Shown here piece after piece: positions 7,769 to 15,249 of a stretch of DNA of 26,683 nucleotides. Position 1 is the first letter of the stretch, and each line of letters begins with the position of its first letter. The position numbers and the translations under genes are program-made. The stretch spans positions 1 to 26,683 of the forward strand of contig CAJUNT010000028.1 of NCBI GenBank assembly GCA_910587735.1, read 5' to 3'. This DNA comes from an uncultured Clostridia bacterium (GTDB lineage: Bacteria > Bacillota > Clostridia > Lachnospirales > Anaerotignaceae). The notes under the pieces are model-generated. The model saw nothing but the letters and a program-made list of their open reading frames with translations, did not search any database and was not told where the DNA came from.

Positions 7769-7797
7769 AATATACCAAATGACTATGTATTTGTCAA
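7769..7797 (-). promoter_or_regulatory. Strong sigma-A promoter of the metK riboswitch transcript
   Basis: A perfect TTGACA (7797-7792), a 17-base spacer and TATATT (7774-7769) on the minus strand. Transcription would start near 7762, some 15 bases before the aptamer's P1 stem. Confidence 0.9.
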
Positions 7798-7847
7798 TAG
7801 CAATATCATAATTTTTAAAATGAATTCTTGATACTTTTCAACAGTTT

Positions 7848-7873
7848 GGGACATTGCCACTAGACAATGTCCC
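7848..7873. terminator. Perfect 9-bp hairpin after the diguanylate cyclase gene
   Basis: GGGACATTG (7848-7856) and CAATGTCCC (7865-7873) are perfect inverted copies with an 8-base loop. The T-rich tail (TTTTATTATTTTT) follows on the plus strand. On the minus strand, where the preceding gene ends, the stem is followed by AAACTG instead. It may end the cyclase transcript weakly, or block plus-strand (antisense) transcription. Confidence 0.6.
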
Positions 7874-7878
7874 TTTTA

Positions 7879-10182
7879 TTATTTTTCTTCTTCCTCAAAT
7901 ATAGCAAAGCCATTTCTACCATTTTCTTTTACTCTATACAGTGCTTTATCTGCTTTCTCATATAATGTTAAAAAATCACTTCCTTGTAAAGGCGAAAGCG
8001 ATATACCAATAGAAACGGTTATTCTAACTGTTTTATCTCCTTCTCCATATGTTTGGTCAAATTCTTTTACCAATCTTCCTACTGTACTTTTTATCGCTGA
8101 AAAAGAATTGATATTTTGTATCAATACAATAAATTCATCTCCCCCTAATCTTCCTATTATATCGGTTTGACGAAAATGTTTTTTCAATATATGAGCAGCG
8201 TCCACAAGTACTTTATCCCCTATTTGATGCCCTAATGTATCATTTACTGTTTTAAAATTATCTAAATCGCATATCAAAAACGCATGAACACCTTTTCCGT
8301 CTATTACCTTTTGAGATACTACTTGTGAAACCAATCTTTCTGTTGTAGCACGATTATAAACCTCTGTCAAAAAATCCATATCTGCCTGTTTTTTCAATTC
8401 TATTTCTTTTCCCTTTTTGTCATTGATGTCTTTTACTACCATCAATCCCTTGATGTCTCCAGATTCTGGTTCTTGCAAAAAGTGAATTGTTGTTTCTACC
8501 CAAATATATTTTTCATGCTCTTTTTTACGATATTCTAAATGTAACGCTCTCTTTCCTTTGTAAAAAATATAAAATAAATTTTCTCTTGAAAATGTTGTCA
8601 AAACAGATAATCTATCATCTTCATAAATAGTAAACTGTATGACATCATATAAAAACTTTGAATAAATTTTTCTTTTTTCTGTTTCGTTTTTTTCTTCCAT
8701 ATTATCAAAGTTTTGTTCTTCAATATAGTCTTTTGTGATATTAATTTCATAAGATGCTACAGCATTAGAAGTAATTGCTTTGCGCAATTCTATTTCTTCA
8801 GCTATTCTGATTGTATTTTCTTTTAATTGTGTTGCATCTTCCAATATGCCTACTGTTTGTATAATATTACTTCTTTGTTGGTCAAATATATTTGTAACAA
8901 TAATTTTACTCCATGCAAAATTACCATCTGGTTTAATTAATTTTATAACACTACTTGCAGTTTGCTGTCCTTCTCCAATTTTTTCAAATACATTGCGTAC
9001 ATCTTCTATATAACTGGAAACAACCCAGCCTTTTTGTATCAAACTTTCTGGAACATTTTCCAACTGTCTAGGAAAACCATATTTTTCATTTCCTTTATAT
9101 CGAAATGTTAATTGCTTTGTTTCAATATCATAGTCAAAAACTACCTGCACACCTTGCGACACTGCAATAGCAAAACTAGTTTCATTTTGCTTTAATATTT
9201 GATTCATTTGTATCATTTCATCTCTGCTTTTTTTAGATAAATAAAATATCCATAAAAATATCACAGCAAATATAATTAAAATTTCTACTGAAAGTCGCCA
9301 CACCATAACATTAATTCTATGCAATTTTATATCCATCACTTGAGGATTCATAACAGAAACAGTATACCAATCATTTTTTTCATATGGTGTATAATATAAA
9401 TATCTTTGCTCTCCCTGCAAAACATAAGCCATAATTTCATTTTCATTTTGTCCCATATTGATTTTAATATGGTCAATATCATTTTCTAAAAGATTCGTTT
9501 GTGACATATCTATCCAAAAATTTTCTTGTGAAATCACAAGAGTTTCTTTTTTAGGATTTAATATAAAATCACCATTTTGTTCTACAATGCTAAAATAATA
9601 TTCCTCATTTTCTATTATAGTTCTTACTTTCTCTGAAAAACTATCTACATCAATCGCACCATAAAGTACTCCCACAATTTCATTGTTCTCATAAATAGGT
9701 GCTGCATTTACAAATTCATTTCCTTGTTTTAGAGGATTTGTTATTAAATTCGATGTTGTACTTACACCATTCATAGCTTGTTTAAAAAATTCCTCATTTT
9801 TTATATTTGTTTGTGTATTTGCTGTTGTTTGTGCAAGTCCTGTTTTATCTGCAATACCAATATAACAAAATGTAATATTTCCTGCTTTCTTTTTTAATTG
9901 TTCTTCTATTTCTGCAATATCCCATTCTTTTGTCAGCATCATATCTACTGTCATATTTTCAATATCTTTTAAAGAATCATTTAATATGACTTCTATCATT
10001 TGGCTACTTTGTTCTGAAAACATTTTTAATTCAATATAACATCTTTCCAATTCTCCTTGACGCAATTCTTTACGAAAATGCAAAAAAAGCATTGATGCTA
10101 CTGTAAAAAATACTATAAATGCTATTACTAATTGTATATATAATTTTCTTCTTTCTTTTTTAATGCCCTTTATTTCTCTCAT
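7879..10182 (-). CDS. Membrane-bound diguanylate cyclase (Cache-PAS-GGDEF)
   Basis: The 767-residue protein is predicted to make cyclic di-GMP from two GTP in response to an outside signal. A first membrane helix (about 15-34) and a second (about 293-315, 'VEILIIFAVIFLWIFYL') bracket a large extracellular Cache-like sensor domain ('NEEFFKQAMNG', 'NAAPIYENNEIVGVLYGAID'). Two PAS-like regions (about 325-450 and 465-590) lead to the C-terminal GGDEF domain (about 600-765). The active-site GGDEF is intact at about 680, and 'RQTD' five residues before it is a full RxxD inhibitory site, so product feedback is expected. No EAL domain is present. The frame extends to 10224, but the ATG at 10182 follows AGGGGG, whereas the longer start has no ribosome site. 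The sensed ligand is unknown. Confidence 0.92.
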   Translation of the reverse strand: MREIKGIKKERRKLYIQLVIAFIVFFTVASMLFLHFRKELRQGELERCYIELKMFSEQSSQMIEVILNDSLKDIENMTVDMMLTKEWDIAEIEEQLKKKAGNITFCYIGIADKTGLAQTTANTQTNIKNEEFFKQAMNGVSTTSNLITNPLKQGNEFVNAAPIYENNEIVGVLYGAIDVDSFSEKVRTIIENEEYYFSIVEQNGDFILNPKKETLVISQENFWIDMSQTNLLENDIDHIKINMGQNENEIMAYVLQGEQRYLYYTPYEKNDWYTVSVMNPQVMDIKLHRINVMVWRLSVEILIIFAVIFLWIFYLSKKSRDEMIQMNQILKQNETSFAIAVSQGVQVVFDYDIETKQLTFRYKGNEKYGFPRQLENVPESLIQKGWVVSSYIEDVRNVFEKIGEGQQTASSVIKLIKPDGNFAWSKIIVTNIFDQQRSNIIQTVGILEDATQLKENTIRIAEEIELRKAITSNAVASYEINITKDYIEEQNFDNMEEKNETEKRKIYSKFLYDVIQFTIYEDDRLSVLTTFSRENLFYIFYKGKRALHLEYRKKEHEKYIWVETTIHFLQEPESGDIKGLMVVKDINDKKGKEIELKKQADMDFLTEVYNRATTERLVSQVVSQKVIDGKGVHAFLICDLDNFKTVNDTLGHQIGDKVLVDAAHILKKHFRQTDIIGRLGGDEFIVLIQNINSFSAIKSTVGRLVKEFDQTYGEGDKTVRITVSIGISLSPLQGSDFLTLYEKADKALYRVKENGRNGFAIFEEEEK

Positions 10183-10523
10183 TTTTGTTACTTTCCCCCT
10201 AAAAATAAAACGCTTTGTATACATTACAGCAATTTAGTAAAGTGCATTTTGTTTTGTATATGGTTACATATTATTCAAAAATAATATGGTGCAAAAAAAA
10301 ATCAATTCTATTATCATACAATTTTATTTCTAAAAAAATAATACTTTCTTTTAAATGTATCATATTAAATTACGATATGCAATAGAGAATATAACTATTT
10401 TCTATCAATAAATATTATTAAGTATAAATTACTATTTCTTTTATATCACATTATGATATTTATTGTAATATATTGTTTATTTTACCATGTTTTTTTCGAA
10501 TATTGCAGTAGCATATCATATGG
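10183..10523 (-). other. Intergenic region upstream of the diguanylate cyclase
   Basis: This very AT-rich stretch holds no credible gene. One weak promoter candidate on the minus strand reads TTGCAT (10382-10377), 17 bases, TACATT (10359-10354) with a TG extension, which would give a leader of about 165 bases. A 9-bp inverted repeat, CATATTATT (10267-10275) and AATAATATG (10280-10288), lies in that leader. I looked for a cyclic-di-GMP riboswitch signature and saw none. Confidence 0.4.
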
Positions 10524-10558
10524 AAAAGAGGAACTTTTTTTATAACAAAAAGTCCCTC
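10524..10558 (-). terminator. Intrinsic terminator after lysC
   Basis: On the minus strand GAGGGACTTTTT pairs with AAAAAGTTCCTC (one G-U pair) and is followed by TTTT. It lies about 30 bases past the lysC stop and ends the aspartate-family operon. Confidence 0.8.
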
Positions 10559-10590
10559 TCATACTATATTTTTATATTTACAAAAATTGC

Positions 10591-11817
10591 TTAATGTTTT
10601 CTTAAGCTTTCTGTTGCTGTTTTAAATTTATCATGCACATAATTCATAGCAGTATCCACATCATTTTCATCAATCAATACAGATATTTTAATTTCAGATG
10701 TAGAAATCATACTAATATTTACATTTGCATCATAAAGTGCTTCAAAAAACAATGCAGCAACACCTGGATTGGTTGCCATACCAGCACCTACCACAGACAA
10801 TTTTGCAATTTGGTCATCATGCACAATTTTTTGTGCTGTTAGTCTTTCCTGATTTTCTTCTAATACTTTTAATGTTTCTTCTAAATCATTTTTTGCAACT
10901 GTAAATGATATATCTTTTGTATCATCACGTCCTATGGACTGCAATATAATATCTACACTAATTTTTTCTTTTGCCATTAAAGAAAATACTTCAAACGCTA
11001 TACCTGGTCTATCTTTTACACCAACCAGTGAAATTCTGGATACGTCTTTATCTGCTGCCACACCGCTGATGAGCATTTTTTCCACCTTACATTCCTCCTT
11101 CACTACTGTACCTTCTGCATTTGACATACTGGAACGTACTACTAATTTTACATTATATTTTTTTGCCATTTCAACAGAACGATTATGCAGTACTTTTGCT
11201 CCTAATGATGCCAATTCTAGCATTTCATCATAGCTGATTTCATTTAGCTTTTTTGCATCTTTTACCACTCTTGGGTCTGCTGTATATACACCATCAACAT
11301 CTGTATAAATTTCGCACAAATCTGCGTGCAATCTTGCTGCCAAAGCAACAGCAGATGTATCAGAGCCACCTCTACCCAATGTTGTAATATCTTCGTATTT
11401 ATTTACACCTTGAAATCCTGTAATAATTACAATATTTTTTCTATCCAGTTCATGCTCAATTCTGCCTCTACTGATTGTTTTAATGCGAGCATTTCCATAT
11501 GTAGATGTGGTATCAATACCTACCTGCATAGCATTTAAAGAAATTGCTCTTGCTCCCAAACTGTTGATTGCCATTGCCATTAATGCCACAGACTGTTGCT
11601 CTCCTGTAGAAAGAAGCATATCCAATTCCCTTTTTGATGCATTTGGATTAATTTCATGTGCTTTTTCAATCAATTCGTCTGTTGTATCTCCTTGTGCAGA
11701 AAGCACAACAACAACATCATTTCCTGCATTATGGGTATCAATAATTCTTTTTGCCACATTAAATATACGCTCTTTATTGGCAACAGAACTGCCGCCGAAT
11801 TTTTGTACAATTAACAA
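10591..11817 (-). CDS. lysC: Aspartate kinase
   Basis: The 408-residue enzyme phosphorylates aspartate, the first step toward lysine, threonine and methionine. The kinase domain (about 1-245) has 'VQKFGGSSV' (4-12), 'LLSTGEQQSVAL', 'GRGGSDTSAVALA' (148-160) and 'YTDVDGVYTADPRVV' (171-185). Two ACT domains follow (about 262-325, with 'DRPGIAFEVFSLMA', and 338-400), so feedback by an end-product amino acid is expected; which one cannot be read from sequence. It starts at TTG, supported by AGGAGG eight bases upstream. It follows thrB by 15 bases and is last in the operon. The name lysC is by family; with hom and thrB beside it, the enzyme may mainly serve the threonine branch. Confidence 0.95.
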   Translation of the reverse strand: MLIVQKFGGSSVANKERIFNVAKRIIDTHNAGNDVVVVLSAQGDTTDELIEKAHEINPNASKRELDMLLSTGEQQSVALMAMAINSLGARAISLNAMQVGIDTTSTYGNARIKTISRGRIEHELDRKNIVIITGFQGVNKYEDITTLGRGGSDTSAVALAARLHADLCEIYTDVDGVYTADPRVVKDAKKLNEISYDEMLELASLGAKVLHNRSVEMAKKYNVKLVVRSSMSNAEGTVVKEECKVEKMLISGVAADKDVSRISLVGVKDRPGIAFEVFSLMAKEKISVDIILQSIGRDDTKDISFTVAKNDLEETLKVLEENQERLTAQKIVHDDQIAKLSVVGAGMATNPGVAALFFEALYDANVNISMISTSEIKISVLIDENDVDTAMNYVHDKFKTATESLRKH

Positions 11818-11832
11818 TTATATAACCTCCTG

Positions 11833-12735
11833 TCATTCTGCAATGAGCTGAGCGCCCTTTGTATCAGGCTTCAGCAATGTCAGTTGCCATTCATTTGGAA
11901 TTGCTTTTAAATATGCTGCCATTTTTTGCTGAAATACTTCTGCTTTATCATCTGTCAGTACTGCCATCAATGTAGAACCTGCGCCGCTTAAATAGCTTGC
12001 TAATGCACCATAATTTTTAGCTGCTTTAAATATTCTATCCATATCTGGTATGAGCTGGCTTCTATAAGGCTGATGAATACGGTCTTGCATTGCCATAGCA
12101 AGATTTTCATAATCTCCTGCATAAATTGACGCTACTAAAAGTGCAGCTCTTGACGCATTAAATATTGCATCTGCTTTTGTATACATATCAGGTAAAACCT
12201 TTCTGGAATCTTCAGTCGAAACAGGAAAATCTGGCACCATAATAGCAAAAACTAAATCTTTTGGCAAATCTAACTTTACATGACGCATTTCATTATGGTC
12301 TAATGCACCTACTACCATACCTCCAAATAATGCTGGATTAGAATTGTCAGGGTGTCCTTCTATTTTTGCCGCAATTTGTGCTAATTGCTCTCTGCTATAA
12401 TGACACCCTGACATATGATTTGCGGCTAGAAGTCCTGCCACAATACAAGCGGCACTACTTCCAAGCCCTCTCACCATAGGAATATCATCTTTCTGTATCA
12501 ATCTAACACCTGGCATAACATTGCCTGTTTCTGCAAAAAAATCCACCATTGTTTTATATATCAAATTGTTTTTGTCGGTAGGAATTTTAATTTCATGCTC
12601 TTTTTTAACAATAATTTCTACACCTTGCTCTATTTCCTCAAACCACAAATGATTATATAATTCCAATGCAACACCAATACTATCAAATCCTGGACCCATA
12701 TTTGCAGATGTTGCTGGCACTTTTATATGCATCAT
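11833..12735 (-). CDS. thrB: Homoserine kinase
   Basis: The 300-residue GHMP-family kinase converts homoserine and ATP to O-phosphohomoserine, the precursor of threonine. Motifs: N-terminal 'VPATSANMGPGFDSIGVAL', the ATP loop 'VRGLGSSAACIVAGL' (about 88-102) and the C-terminal 'YLSGAGSTLMAVL'. Length is typical. Its ATG overlaps the hom stop as ATGA, and GGAGG sits seven bases upstream inside hom, so translation is probably coupled. A second ATG follows at once (12732). No threonine synthase gene lies in the window, so thrC must be elsewhere. Confidence 0.96.
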   Translation of the reverse strand: MMHIKVPATSANMGPGFDSIGVALELYNHLWFEEIEQGVEIIVKKEHEIKIPTDKNNLIYKTMVDFFAETGNVMPGVRLIQKDDIPMVRGLGSSAACIVAGLLAANHMSGCHYSREQLAQIAAKIEGHPDNSNPALFGGMVVGALDHNEMRHVKLDLPKDLVFAIMVPDFPVSTEDSRKVLPDMYTKADAIFNASRAALLVASIYAGDYENLAMAMQDRIHQPYRSQLIPDMDRIFKAAKNYGALASYLSGAGSTLMAVLTDDKAEVFQQKMAAYLKAIPNEWQLTLLKPDTKGAQLIAE

Positions 12736-13961
12736 TCTGAAGCCTCCATTCTAATTCTGTTTCTTACTTCCATATCTTTAGAAAGCTGTTCTATTTTTTC
12801 TGATAATGTTTTTTCTGTTTCTATACCTGTAATCACAGCAAATTCGTCTTTTGCCTCATTTATTGTAATGATTTCCCCATTTTTAAATAATGCAAGTGCT
12901 TTTTTCTGTTCTGCCTCTCCTCCTGCAATTCTAACCAATGCTTTTACTTCCATATGGTCATTAGAAAGAATTTCCATTTTTTCTGCTGTCCAGTCTACAT
13001 CTACGTGCAAATGTTTATGTCTTGCTGCTGCAATCACATCAGATACTACTGCACTTGCTGTAGGCAGGCTGCCTGCTCCTCTGCCATAAAACATTAAATC
13101 TCCTACCATGTTTCCTTTTACAAATATGGCATTAAAAGAACCATTTACATTAGAAAGAGGGTGATTTTTAGGCAAAAGCATAGGCGCTACAAAAGCAGAA
13201 ATACCTTCTGGACTGTTTTTGCTGACACCTACTAATTTTATCACAGATTTGCATTTTTTTGCATAGCAAATATCTGTTTTTGTAATTTTTGTAATACCTT
13301 CTGTTAAAATCTCCTCAAAATTAGCTGTTTTGCCATAAGCCAATGAAGAAAGTATTGCAATTTTTCGGCAAGCGTCATAACCTTCTACGTCTGCTGTAGG
13401 GTCTTTTTCGGCATATCCCAATTCTTGTGCCGTTTTTAATACATCATCAAATGCTAAATCATTTTCTGTCATTTCTGTCAATATATAATTTGTAGTACCA
13501 TTTAATATACCCATTACTTCCAATATTACATCTGCTGTCAATGAGCGATTCATAGAACGCAATATTGGAATACCGCCTCCAACACTTGCCTCAAATAAGA
13601 AATTAACATTTTTCTGTTTTGCAATATGAAGCAGTTCTGGACCCTTTGCTGCAACCAATGCTTTATTTGATGTGACTACGTGTTTTCCTTTTTCTAATGC
13701 ACCTTTTACAAATTGATATGGTACATCTACACCCCCCATTACTTCTACTACTACCTGCACACTATCATCATTTAATATATCATCTATATTATGTGTTAAT
13801 ACTTTATTCACTTCATGCTCTGGAAATTCCCTTAAATCTAATACATATTTTACATTGATTTCCATACCTGCTTTTCTGGTAATAACTTCATTATTTTTTG
13901 TCACTACTTCATAAACACCAGAGCCTACTGTACCAAAACCTAATATTGCTATATTCACCAT
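12732..13961 (-). CDS. hom: Homoserine dehydrogenase
   Basis: The 409-residue enzyme reduces aspartate semialdehyde to homoserine with NAD(P)H. The N-terminal Rossmann loop is 'ILGFGTVGSGV' (6-16). The catalytic domain holds 'SNKALVAAKG', 'GGGIPILRSMNRSL', 'MGILNGTTNYILTEM' and 'EKDPTADVEGYDACRKIAIL', including the conserved Glu, Asp and Lys. The last 75 residues form a short regulatory domain where ACT-type domains usually sit, but the usual 'PGVL' signature is not visible. The frame begins at TTG 13973; ATG 13961 is preferred because GGTG lies six bases before it and the protein then starts directly at the nucleotide-binding strand. This ribosome site is weak. It is overlapped by thrB. Confidence 0.93.
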   Translation of the reverse strand: MVNIAILGFGTVGSGVYEVVTKNNEVITRKAGMEINVKYVLDLREFPEHEVNKVLTHNIDDILNDDSVQVVVEVMGGVDVPYQFVKGALEKGKHVVTSNKALVAAKGPELLHIAKQKNVNFLFEASVGGGIPILRSMNRSLTADVILEVMGILNGTTNYILTEMTENDLAFDDVLKTAQELGYAEKDPTADVEGYDACRKIAILSSLAYGKTANFEEILTEGITKITKTDICYAKKCKSVIKLVGVSKNSPEGISAFVAPMLLPKNHPLSNVNGSFNAIFVKGNMVGDLMFYGRGAGSLPTASAVVSDVIAAARHKHLHVDVDWTAEKMEILSNDHMEVKALVRIAGGEAEQKKALALFKNGEIITINEAKDEFAVITGIETEKTLSEKIEQLSKDMEVRNRIRMEASE

Positions 13962-14029
13962 TTTTTTCACCAAATTACCACATAATCTATGCAGTTTTTA
14001 TCCTTTCTTTATTGATATTTTTTATATAA

Positions 14030-14129
14030 ACAGTACAACATACTTTACATTATAAAATAAAAAAAGTAAAAATATTTATTTTTGCAAAAAGTTGCTAAAT
14101 GTAAACAAACATCATATATATTGTACTGT
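14030..14129. repeat. Nested inverted repeats between the pheB-like gene and hom
   Basis: An outer pair, ACAGTACAACATA (14030-14042) and TATATTGTACTGT (14117-14129), can form 13 bp with one G-U on the minus-strand RNA. An inner pair, TTTACATT (14044-14051) and AATGTAAA (14098-14105), nests inside it. The enclosed loop holds T-rich runs and, at the inner edge, a TATAAT. The element occupies most of the 178-base gap before hom. It could be a leader structure, a processing site or an internal promoter region. Confidence 0.5.
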
Positions 14130-14139
14130 AATATTTTTT

Positions 14140-14586
14140 TTAAGATTCTCTTGCAATAATTTTAAGAGATTGTATTCCCTCTGTTGTTTTTATTTTTTTC
14201 ATCATACCAGCCAAATCTCCTAATAATTCATTTGTTTCAATAGTTAATGTTACATTTGCAATACCATTGATAGGGATGGTCTGATTGATTGTCAAAACAT
14301 TTGCACCATACATTGCCACGCCATTTAATACAGAAGAAAGTAACCCAGGTGTATGGTCTAAATTCATAGATATGGTTACTGTTTTCCCTCGTGTATTTTC
14401 ATAAAGCGGAAAAATAGCCTCTCTATATTTATAAAAAGCACTCCTGCTAATACCTACTTTTACCGCAGCATCTTGTACTGTGCGTTCTTTTCCGCTTTCT
14501 AGTAATTTTTTTACTTCCATTACTTTCAAAAAAACCTCTGGCAGAACACTTTTATCAACAATATAAAAATTTTGTTCTTCCTTCAT
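14140..14586 (-). CDS. pheB: HTH-ACT domain protein of the PheB/UPF0735 family
   Basis: The 148-residue protein has an N-terminal helix-turn-helix-like region (about 37-57, 'TVQDAAVKVGISRSAFYKYR') and a C-terminal ACT domain (about 70-145, 'TISMNLDHTPGLLSSVLNGVAMYGANVLTI'). This matches the ACT-domain family named after Bacillus PheB, once thought to be a chorismate mutase but better read as an amino-acid-responsive regulator. Its place at the head of a hom-thrB-lysC operon suggests it senses an aspartate-family amino acid. That role is inferred. AGGAGG lies five to six bases before the ATG. A clear promoter and a perfect palindrome lie upstream. The gene symbol is a family name only. Confidence 0.85.
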   Translation of the reverse strand: MKEEQNFYIVDKSVLPEVFLKVMEVKKLLESGKERTVQDAAVKVGISRSAFYKYREAIFPLYENTRGKTVTISMNLDHTPGLLSSVLNGVAMYGANVLTINQTIPINGIANVTLTIETNELLGDLAGMMKKIKTTEGIQSLKIIARES

Positions 14587-14599
14587 AAAAATCCTCCTT

Positions 14600-14620
14600 A
14601 TGTTTTTGTATCAAAAACAT
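14600..14620. repeat. Perfect 9-bp palindrome in the pheB-like leader (possible operator)
   Basis: ATGTTTTTG (14600-14608) and CAAAAACAT (14612-14620) are perfect inverted copies around a 3-base centre. The element lies between the promoter (-10 at 14638) and the AGGAGG site, inside a leader of about 45 bases. It could be an operator or a hairpin next to the ribosome site. Confidence 0.65.
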
Positions 14621-14637
14621 TTGTCTTTGCAACAAAG

Positions 14638-14666
14638 AATATATCACATATTTCTATCCATTTCAA
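14638..14666 (-). promoter_or_regulatory. Promoter of the pheB-hom-thrB-lysC operon
   Basis: TTGAAA (14666-14661), a 17-base spacer and TATATT (14643-14638) on the minus strand, with a TG one base before the -10 box (extended -10). Confidence 0.8.
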
Positions 14667-14737
14667 GTATCAATTTGACAAATATTTTTATTTTGTGCGT
14701 TTTATATACAGTTATGAAAAAATTTTTCATTTTTTTA

Positions 14738-14766
14738 TAGAAAAAATACGATTTTATTGATACAAT
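14738..14766 (+). promoter_or_regulatory. Promoter of acpS
   Basis: TAGAAA (14738-14743), a 17-base spacer and TACAAT (14761-14766) with a TG extension (TGATACAAT). It is divergent from the aspartate-family operon promoter about 70 bases away. Confidence 0.6.
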
Positions 14767-14802
14767 CAATATCAAAATCATATTTTAGAAAGGATAATGA
14801 TT

Positions 14803-15183
14803 ATGATATATGGTATTGGTACAGATATTATAGAAATTTCACGTATAGAAAAAGCAATACAAAAAAAGTCTTTTATGCAAAATATATTTACAAAAAATGA
14901 AATACAATATTTCTATGATAAAGGTAGTCATACAGAAACCCTTTCAGCGACATTTTGTGCAAAAGAGGCAACAGCAAAAGCAATAGGCACTGGTTTTAGA
15001 GGATTTTCACCTATTGATATAGAAGTAATTCATAATGAAAATAATAAACCATTTATCAATATTTCTTCTAAACTACAATGTATATTAAAACAAATGGATA
15101 TTTTAAACTATCAATTTCATGTTTCTCTTTCTCACTGTCAAACATATGCTACAGCATTTGTAATATTATGTAATACTCTATAA
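14803..15183 (+). CDS. acpS: Holo-[acyl-carrier-protein] synthase
   Basis: The 126-residue enzyme transfers 4'-phosphopantetheine from CoA to the serine of apo-ACP, activating it for fatty-acid synthesis. The two signature motifs are present: 'GIGTDIIEISRI' with Mg2+-binding Asp8, and 'FCAKEATAKAIGTG' with Glu55. The C-terminal strand 'HVSLSHCQTYATAFVI' closes the fold. Length matches the family. The frame has an ATG at 14797 and another at 14803. The AAAGGA site is two bases from the first but eight from the second, so 14803 is chosen. It is the only gene on the plus strand and sits between two minus-strand operons. Confidence 0.95.
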   Translation: MIYGIGTDIIEISRIEKAIQKKSFMQNIFTKNEIQYFYDKGSHTETLSATFCAKEATAKAIGTGFRGFSPIDIEVIHNENNKPFINISSKLQCILKQMDILNYQFHVSLSHCQTYATAFVILCNTL

Positions 15184-15193
15184 CATACCAAAA

Positions 15194-15219
15194 GGCTTTT
15201 ATATTTTATTATAAAAGCC
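15194..15219. terminator. Bidirectional terminator between acpS and the YitT gene
   Basis: GGCTTTTATA (15194-15203) and TATAAAAGCC (15210-15219) form a perfect 10-bp stem with a 6-base loop. T-rich tails follow on both strands (CTTTATC on plus, TTTTGG on minus). It separates two convergent genes. Confidence 0.8.
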
Positions 15220-15249
15220 CTTTATCTACTCTATCATTTATACATTATT

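Noticed and set aside
10183..10523. A possible cyclic-di-GMP riboswitch upstream of the diguanylate cyclase
   Set aside because: None of the conserved blocks of the known classes was found. Only AT-rich sequence and a simple inverted repeat are present.
11483..11851. A 122-codon plus-strand frame
   Set aside because: It lies across lysC and its ribosome site on the opposite strand and has no recognisable motif.
12732..14586. A T-box or lysine riboswitch controlling the aspartate-family genes
   Set aside because: I found no T-box TGG anticodon-like sequence or lysine-riboswitch core upstream of the HTH-ACT gene or hom; only the palindrome and nested repeats are visible.
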